Shown piece by piece: positions 62,701 to 64,000 of a stretch of 64,000 nucleotides of DNA (within the stretch, counting starts at the first letter, position 1; every line of letters begins with the position of its first letter). The translations under genes and the position numbers were made by a program. The notes beneath the pieces are model-generated. The model saw nothing but the letters and a program-made list of their open reading frames with translations, ran no database searches and was not told the DNA's origin. The stretch is from Aurelia coerulea. Lineage: Eukaryota; Cnidaria; Scyphozoa; Semaeostomeae; Ulmaridae. Location of the stretch: the NCBI GenBank assembly GCA_039566865.1, contig CM076962.1, positions 4,644,743 through 4,708,742 of the forward strand, written 5' to 3'.

Positions 62701-64000
62701 CCTTGATAACATTTGAACAATATTAGATCTTGTATTATTACGTTTTCCAGAAGTCACCCCCCCCCCTCCCCCAGTCACCCATTAGGATGTTTCTTAATTT
62801 TTCACCAATTTCAGTTCTTAATTTCGATGTGGTTCAGGAATTTGAAAAGGCCAAAGCTCTGGTTTGCAAGTGGACGCAAATTTGAGCTTTCAAGATTGAT
62901 ATTTCTGCTCTTAAAGCACCAATACCAACAAACGAGGTATCTATGTTCAAGTTAACTATCGAGGAACATTTTGAGAGTAATTAGGCATTGATTAAAGCTA
63001 AATTCACTTCGCTGGAGTCAACCAAATCTGTATACATTTTTTTGGGACACCCGGTATTAAACAGCGCCTTCTTTGAGTTTCCATTTGATATCCTAGTATC
63101 ATTGCAATGTTTCAAAAGGTTCTCTTCGTTCACTAACTATTTGACGAGGGCGCCTTCGGCGCCCCCTAAGATAGACGTTTTCTCTGGCGCCCCTCAAACT
63201 CGACCAGCAGGGGGGGCAGTTGCCCCCCCTGCCCCCCCTGCCAGCACGCCACTGATGTCACCCCTCTTTAAATTTTCTTTTTGTGTACTTGTATCAAAGG
63301 CCAAGTATATTTAACGGATGATTGGTAGTTTATTATATGGAGAAGAATTTTTGCCATAAAGCTATTCCTTGCGATTTTCTTTGAAATTTCGAGTCATACA
63401 TGATATGATTGCTTTTTCAAGGTCCTAGGCGACTAATTGAAATGCCACTGGCTGATAAAACTTCATTTTTGTAATAATTTCTTGTGATTTCAGAATATTC
63501 TTCAAACACCAGGTAGCTTATAAAAGCTCAAATTCCCACAAAATTCAAAGCCATTTCAAGACTTTTTTTCCAAGATCAATTTGATCTTTGATACATAGGA
63601 AATTTGATCTGTAACACAAACAAATTGTGATGATTTTTCAAAAATTTTCACTTTTTTTGATCACCACCCTGTATAAAAATTGTACTAATCTTCAAGCATG
63701 GAGCTCAAATCTTACAAATCTTCAAAAAGGTCGGTGTAAAATTCTATTATATTCTTCTTTGAATTGGATTGCTTGAAAGTAACTTATGGTACTTTGCTGT
63801 AAATCTGCCGTGGACATTCTATGATATCTTAATTTTTTTCAAAATGGCGGCAATTTGATAATTTTTGAAAATATTCATGGAAAATTTTGAAGAAATTTAA
63901 ATCATTGTAAATCCTAAACTAATAGAGGAAACATTACATAACCTTCTAGAAAACCATAGTTTATGGAGGTCTACAATATGGTGGCAAGCAAAAATCTGTA
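41099..64000 (+). CDS. USP48: USP48: ubiquitin carboxyl-terminal hydrolase 48 (gene span, N-terminal half, runs off the edge)
   Basis: Cysteine protease that removes ubiquitin from substrates, of the USP family and mainly nuclear in vertebrates. Eleven coding exons (listed separately) join without a frame break into 1040 nt, 346 complete codons. In order: a Cys-rich N-terminal block (CEKGACR then [13 protein letters not shown], residues 51-76), the Cys box [14 protein letters not shown] with catalytic Cys110 and Asn105, the segment [26 protein letters not shown] (226-239), and a zinc ribbon with CxxC at 267/270 and 314/317, ending at [11 protein letters not shown]. This order and the spacing match vertebrate USP48. 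The His box, DUSP domains and ubiquitin-like tail must lie beyond 64000. Introns are full of LINEs and MITEs, but no exon is disrupted. Confidence 0.95.
41757..41789. repeat. (TATG)n microsatellite
   Basis: About eight uninterrupted TATG units in USP48 intron 1. Confidence 0.9.
41828..42194. mobile_element. hAT-type MITE, CCAGGTTG ends
   Basis: 367-bp element from CCAGGTTGCCAGCC to TTCCAACCTGG with a perfect 8-bp flanking duplication CTGTAAGG (41820-41827 and 42195-42202). Its left third is itself a foldback (AGAGTATGGCAC / GTGCCATACTCT), and GCGAGTGG-type units fill the right part. Confidence 0.85.
42650..43262 (-). pseudogene. LINE fragment, C-terminal zinc-finger-like end (49601 family)
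   Basis: Minus strand: upstream of 43203 the frame gives [15 protein letters not shown], a stop, then [18 protein letters not shown], aligning with [20 protein letters not shown] of the LINE at 49601. The frame continues [20 protein letters not shown], again colinear. The 3' UTR (about 42650-42780) keeps the GCTCCCTGTGGCATCGTTGT block. It has an internal stop and is 5'-truncated. In USP48 intron 1. Confidence 0.75.
43266..43446. mobile_element. Small foldback, ATTCTACAAAAGAGTCTG arms, copy 2
   Basis: AATAGACCTTTATTCTACAA on the left and its imperfect inverse ending GGCTAAAAGGTCTATTG on the right, with ACATTCGAAAATTCTACAAA inside. Same family as 36120-36303. It abuts the end of the LINE fragment. 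Confidence 0.65.
43447..44384. other. USP48 intron 1, no gene recognised
   Basis: An open frame at 43703-43996 ends beside a (CTGAA)n-like tail at 44002-44020, which resembles a LINE 3' tail on the + strand, but no LINE protein block was recognised upstream of it. Confidence 0.4.
44385..44545 (-). mobile_element. LINE 3'-end fragment with internal duplication (49601 family)
   Basis: Minus-strand match to the 3' UTR of the LINE at 49601 (GCTCCTTGGGGTATCGTTG, then TTGTAGAGTAATTCTGTAAG). The segment ACGAGCTACACTACTCTACT is present twice, 38 bp apart, a tandem duplication inside the fragment. Confidence 0.75.
45032..45102 (+). CDS. USP48: USP48 exon 2
   Basis: Acceptor TTGCATTCTAG, donor GTGTGT. 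Encodes [20 protein letters not shown], equivalent to the NCKGNPNC block of vertebrate USP48. Phase 2 in, 1 out. Confidence 0.92.
45177..45226. repeat. 50-bp direct repeat, first copy (second at 46108-46157)
   Basis: ATTGCCACAGACAGCTGCAC followed by TTATTTTAAATGATGGCTTT lies just before the exon 3 acceptor and recurs with few differences at 46108-46157 in intron 4. Either a duplication of the end of intron 2 or a dispersed repeat. Confidence 0.75.
45233..45282 (+). CDS. USP48: USP48 exon 3
   Basis: Acceptor CTTGCTTGTAG, donor GTAAAA. Encodes [16 protein letters not shown]. Ends in phase 0. Confidence 0.88.
45576..45635 (+). CDS. USP48: USP48 exon 4, catalytic Cys box
   Basis: Acceptor CATGTTTCAG, donor GTAATT. 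Encodes [20 protein letters not shown], with the catalytic Cys codon at 45612-45614. Phase 0 on both sides. Confidence 0.96.
46303..46820. mobile_element. Mutator-like MITE, copy 3
   Basis: 518-bp copy of the element at 16138, AGCATACATTCCAAATCTTA to AAAGATTTGGAACCTATGCT, with perfect 9-bp target duplication AGCTCAATG (46294-46302 and 46821-46829). In USP48 intron 4. Confidence 0.9.
47005..47927. mobile_element. Mariner-type MITE, CAGGGTGTCCCAAAAA ends
   Basis: About 923 bp with inverted ends CAGGGTGTCCCAAAAACATG and CATGTTTTTGGGACACCCTG, followed inward by GCGCTGTTTGAGTGGCT and its inverse. TA precedes the left end; the right flank reads CTGTA, so a small change blurs the right duplication. 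The interior contains two related TTTCCTGACATAACTGCA / TTTCCTGGCATAACTGCA segments. In USP48 intron 4. Confidence 0.8.
48176..48278 (+). CDS. USP48: USP48 exon 5
   Basis: Acceptor TTGTTTTTCAG, donor GTAAGT. Encodes [20 protein letters not shown] and a short linker; equivalent to the VWFLNLELRQALY block. Phase 0 in, 1 out. Confidence 0.88.
49073..49300 (+). mobile_element. tRNA-like SINE head joined to an inverted LINE 3' end
   Basis: GCGGGGATGGCTCCGTGGTA carries an A-box-like TGGCTCCGTGG and, 50 bp on, a B-box-like GATTCGAGTTCC; GCGGGGA and TTCCCCGC could pair as an acceptor stem. D and anticodon arms pair badly, so it is not a working tRNA gene. From about 49225, AATAGCTAAATTACAGCTAA then TTTAGGCCTACTTTACAAA is the reverse complement of the LINE 3' UTR at 59840-59885. 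In USP48 intron 5. Confidence 0.55.
49330..49570. other. GC-rich island in USP48 intron 5
   Basis: Much richer in G+C than its surroundings, with CCACCTCCCAGAGAGACGG and CGCCGCTTGGGAGC-like text, directly upstream of the LINE at 49601. It could be part of another retroelement's 5' region that served as the insertion target. Not identified. Confidence 0.4.
49601..51203 (+). mobile_element. Young LINE insertion with open reverse transcriptase frame, poly(A) tail and target duplication
   Basis: An open frame (49575-50975, 466 codons) covers reverse transcriptase from [20 protein letters not shown] through the catalytic LFADDTSLF box, the [17 protein letters not shown] and [17 protein letters not shown] blocks, to a C-terminal Cys/His block [20 protein letters not shown]. 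The first nine codons (49575-49601) come from target DNA. After the stop comes a 3' UTR and an A-run (51192-51206). AAACCCAACT flanks both sides (49591-49600 and 51204-51213), a 10-bp target duplication. 5'-truncated, so unable to move alone. Related fragments: 30268, 42650, 44385. It sits in sense orientation in USP48 intron 5. Confidence 0.9.
51237..51830 (-). pseudogene. LINE fragment, minus strand, with poly(A) tail (RHGND family)
   Basis: Minus frame 51715-51431: [20 protein letters not shown], then [20 protein letters not shown] and [15 protein letters not shown], closely matching the + strand LINE at 59114-59776. The 3' UTR ends in the hairpin GGCCCCCTGAAAATCAG / CTGACGGGGCTACC (51265-51320) and a T-run on the + strand (51237-51256), the poly(A) tail. 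In USP48 intron 5. Confidence 0.8.
52231..52393 (+). CDS. USP48: USP48 exon 6
   Basis: Acceptor CTGGTCTTAG, donor GTAAGT. A variable Ser/Thr/Pro stretch, then [19 protein letters not shown], matching the TICEHLQYLFALLQ block. Phase 1 in, 2 out. Confidence 0.92.
52436..53515 (+). mobile_element. 5'-truncated LINE, reverse transcriptase fragment, 43 bp after USP48 exon 6
   Basis: Open frame to 53333 with the YADD box ([15 protein letters not shown]), [38 protein letters not shown] and [19 protein letters not shown] blocks. After the stop the 3' UTR has the hairpin GGCCCCCTGTAAATCAG / CTGAGGGGCTACC (53434-53477), the same structure as at 51265-51320, and a (GAAAT)n/(GAAAAT)n tail. Sense orientation, USP48 intron 6. 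Confidence 0.88.
53691..54097. mobile_element. Foldback element, TAGCCTGCGTACAGAC ends
   Basis: 407 bp. TAGCCTGCGTACAGACTTTA and TAAAGTCTGCACGCAGGCTA are the ends; long inner arms (AAGCTTGTTCGTTCCAGAGA, then AACCAATCACG, then CTCGCTCGCTTTGCATCTGA) return inverted. Shares its terminal motif with 33171-33685. Confidence 0.85.
54147..54330 (+). mobile_element. tRNA-derived SINE
   Basis: GTGTTGTGGCGCAGTGGTGT holds an A-box, and GGGTTCGATACCC (54206-54218) a B-box. The tRNA-unrelated body follows, CCCCACCACTTGAGCGTCAT and GACTCGATTAGCTC. Same family as 2017-2107. USP48 intron 6. Confidence 0.65.
54331..54950. other. USP48 intron 6, no gene recognised
   Basis: AT-rich, no motif or open frame of note. 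Confidence 0.5.
54951..55008 (+). CDS. USP48: USP48 exon 7
   Basis: Acceptor TTTTTTGCAG, donor GTAACA. Encodes [19 protein letters not shown], matching the YIDPSGFVKALGL block. Ends in phase 0. Confidence 0.93.
55198..55512. mobile_element. Foldback with GC-rich tandem units, ATGTCTCGTTCAA ends
   Basis: 315 bp. Ends ATGTCTCGTTCAAATCTTAC and its inverse with GAACGAGACAT; both continue into CCTGACCATCCCCCCCC / GGGGGGATGGTCAGG. The body has four or five units of TCAAATGCCCGGGGGCCGGG. No clean target duplication. Architecture parallels 26938-27258. USP48 intron 7. Confidence 0.8.
55772..55831 (+). CDS. USP48: USP48 exon 8
   Basis: Acceptor CGTTCCTCAG(G), donor GTATTT. Encodes [20 protein letters not shown], a hallmark USP box. 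Phase 0 on both sides. Confidence 0.95.
56334..56877. mobile_element. Mariner-type MITE, CCGGGTGTCCCAAAAAA ends
   Basis: 544 bp from CCGGGTGTCCCAAAAAAGTA to TACTTTTTTTGGGACACCCG(G), flanked by TA on both sides (56332-56333 and 56878-56879). Inner GGTGATTTTT/AAAAATCACC pair. Non-coding. USP48 intron 8. Confidence 0.9.
57040..57285 (+). mobile_element. LINE 3'-end fragment (copy A family), plus strand
   Basis: AGAGTTAGCTCCTCTGTAATC and the following AT-rich 3' UTR, ending GAATGAAACTGAAACTGAC, correspond to the minus-strand tail of copy A. No coding sequence. USP48 intron 8. Confidence 0.55.
57590..57657. repeat. Strong hairpin 18 bp before USP48 exon 9
   Basis: ACCCGCTCCTGTATTAATCA (from about 57590) and TGATTAATACAGGAGCGGGT (to about 57657) form a 22-bp perfect stem around a 21-base loop. 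It ends just upstream of the polypyrimidine/acceptor TTTCCAG of intron 8. Confidence 0.85.
57676..57737 (+). CDS. USP48: USP48 exon 9
   Basis: Acceptor CATTTTCCAG, donor GTAGGT. Encodes [20 protein letters not shown], matching the NIVQQQFCGEYAYVT block. Ends in phase 2. Confidence 0.92.
58718..58826 (+). CDS. USP48: USP48 exon 10
   Basis: Acceptor TGTCTCGTAG, donor GTATTG. Encodes [20 protein letters not shown] and [16 protein letters not shown]: first zinc-ribbon CxxC and the FYEL.LNIQGH block. Phase 2 in, 0 out. Confidence 0.95.
59114..59937 (+). pseudogene. LINE fragment with one in-frame stop (RHGND family)
   Basis: One + strand frame from 59114 to 59776 is interrupted only by TAG at 59543-59545. 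It reads [20 protein letters not shown], then [32 protein letters not shown], and after the stop [20 protein letters not shown] to [15 protein letters not shown]. These are the post-catalytic reverse transcriptase 'thumb' and tail. The 3' UTR ends in a (GATGAT)n tail (59911-59937). USP48 intron 10. Confidence 0.85.
59938..61070. other. USP48 intron 10, no gene recognised
   Basis: AT-rich; short frames only, no recognised repeat. Confidence 0.5.
61071..61204 (+). CDS. USP48: USP48 exon 11 (last exon seen)
   Basis: Acceptor CTGCTTACAG, donor GTACGT. Encodes [20 protein letters not shown] and [15 protein letters not shown]: second CxxC and the lead-in to the His box. Ends in phase 2; the next exon lies beyond the window or was not found in 61205-64000. 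Confidence 0.94.
61990..62498 (-). pseudogene. hAT transposase C-terminal dimerisation region, frameshifted
   Basis: Minus frame: acidic linker, then [20 protein letters not shown] and [14 protein letters not shown], the hAT C-terminal dimerisation signature (SSSAAERxFSxxRxIKxxxR). After a frameshift near 62130 it continues [18 protein letters not shown], which matches the usual tail. The N-terminal BED finger and DDE core are missing. The open frame's first residues (to 62565) come from the nested MITE. Confidence 0.8.
62499..63054. mobile_element. Mariner-type MITE, CCGGGTGTCCCAAAAAA ends, nested in the hAT element
   Basis: 556 bp from (A)CGGGTGTCCCAAAAAAATG to TTTTTTTGGGACACCCGG, TA on both sides (62497-62498 and 63055-63056). 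Long arms (CAGATTTGGTTGACTCCAGC and inverse; GATTAAAGCTAAATTC and inverse). Related in ends to 56334 and 47005. Confidence 0.88.
63695..64000. mobile_element. Mutator-like MITE, copy 4, cut by the window edge
   Basis: Starts AGCATGGAGCTCAAATCTTA, then AAAAAGGTCGGTGTAAAATT, the same order as copies at 16138, 30669 and 46303. It continues through the internal AACCATAGTTTATGGAGGTC block to the window end. Expected 9-bp duplication on the left is TAATCTTCA (63686-63694). Confidence 0.75.

Larger units (their letters stand above)
61445..63254 (-). mobile_element. hAT transposon, internally deleted, perfect 8-bp target duplication
   Basis: 1810-bp element with ends CAGTGGCGTGCTGGGG and CCAGCACGCCACTG, flanked by ATGTCACC on both sides (61437-61444 and 63255-63262). 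The CAGTGGCGT start and 8-bp duplication are classic hAT traits. It carries only the end of a transposase (minus strand, 62498 to about 61990) and a nested mariner-type MITE at 62499-63054. G-rich/C-rich blocks (GGGGGGGCA, GGCGCCCC) sit just inside both ends. USP48 intron 11. Confidence 0.92.

Overview
The window looks like animal nuclear DNA. It is AT-rich and intron-rich, with short exons bounded by GT/AG splice sites, and it is packed with small non-autonomous DNA transposons and decayed non-LTR retrotransposons. The transposon mix (CR1/L2/jockey-type LINEs, a Penelope-like remnant, mariner-, hAT- and Mutator-type MITEs, tRNA-derived SINEs) would suit a cnidarian or another early-branching marine invertebrate. 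The assignment below animal level is inference.

Two conserved genes are recognised, both on the + strand. PIGP, a subunit of the GPI-GlcNAc transferase, is complete in four coding exons (3677-12525). Their splice phases join into a 143-residue protein with two membrane segments. USP48, a ubiquitin-specific protease, starts at 41099 and runs off the right edge. Eleven coding exons were placed by hand; they join in frame into 346 complete codons, covering the catalytic Cys box, the DAQEF box and both CxxC pairs of the zinc ribbon. The catalytic His box must lie beyond 64000. Between them is the 3' part of an unrecognised + strand gene: three exons at 32665-32721, 33873-34317 and 36804-36964, phase-compatible and ending in a stop, encoding a Ser/Asn/Thr-rich acidic tail.

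Most other DNA is mobile-element sequence. LINE fragments carrying reverse transcriptase or its 3' end lie at about 78-1349, 17930-19270, 25277-25600, 30268-30375, 42650-43262, 44385-44545, 49601-51203, 51237-51830, 52436-53515, 57040-57285 and 59114-59937. The copy at 49601 has a 466-codon open frame, a poly(A) tail and a 10-bp target duplication. A hAT element with a perfect 8-bp target duplication fills 61445-63254, and a mariner-type MITE is nested inside it. Several MITE families were delimited by their inverted repeats and target duplications. One Mutator-like family has four copies, and the three complete ones have perfect 9-bp duplications.

The least ordinary signals are: hammerhead-ribozyme-like motifs with loop-less, self-complementary stem III linked to Penelope-like remnants (15850-15876 and 30220-30259); a hAT-type insertion whose body is a tandem repeat between poly-G/poly-C ends (26938-27258), with a look-alike at 55198-55512; a 78-bp minisatellite that stays open in several frames just upstream of USP48; and two oppositely oriented CCATGG-rich satellite clusters inside PIGP intron 1. 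No CRISPR array, rRNA or convincing functional tRNA gene was seen.
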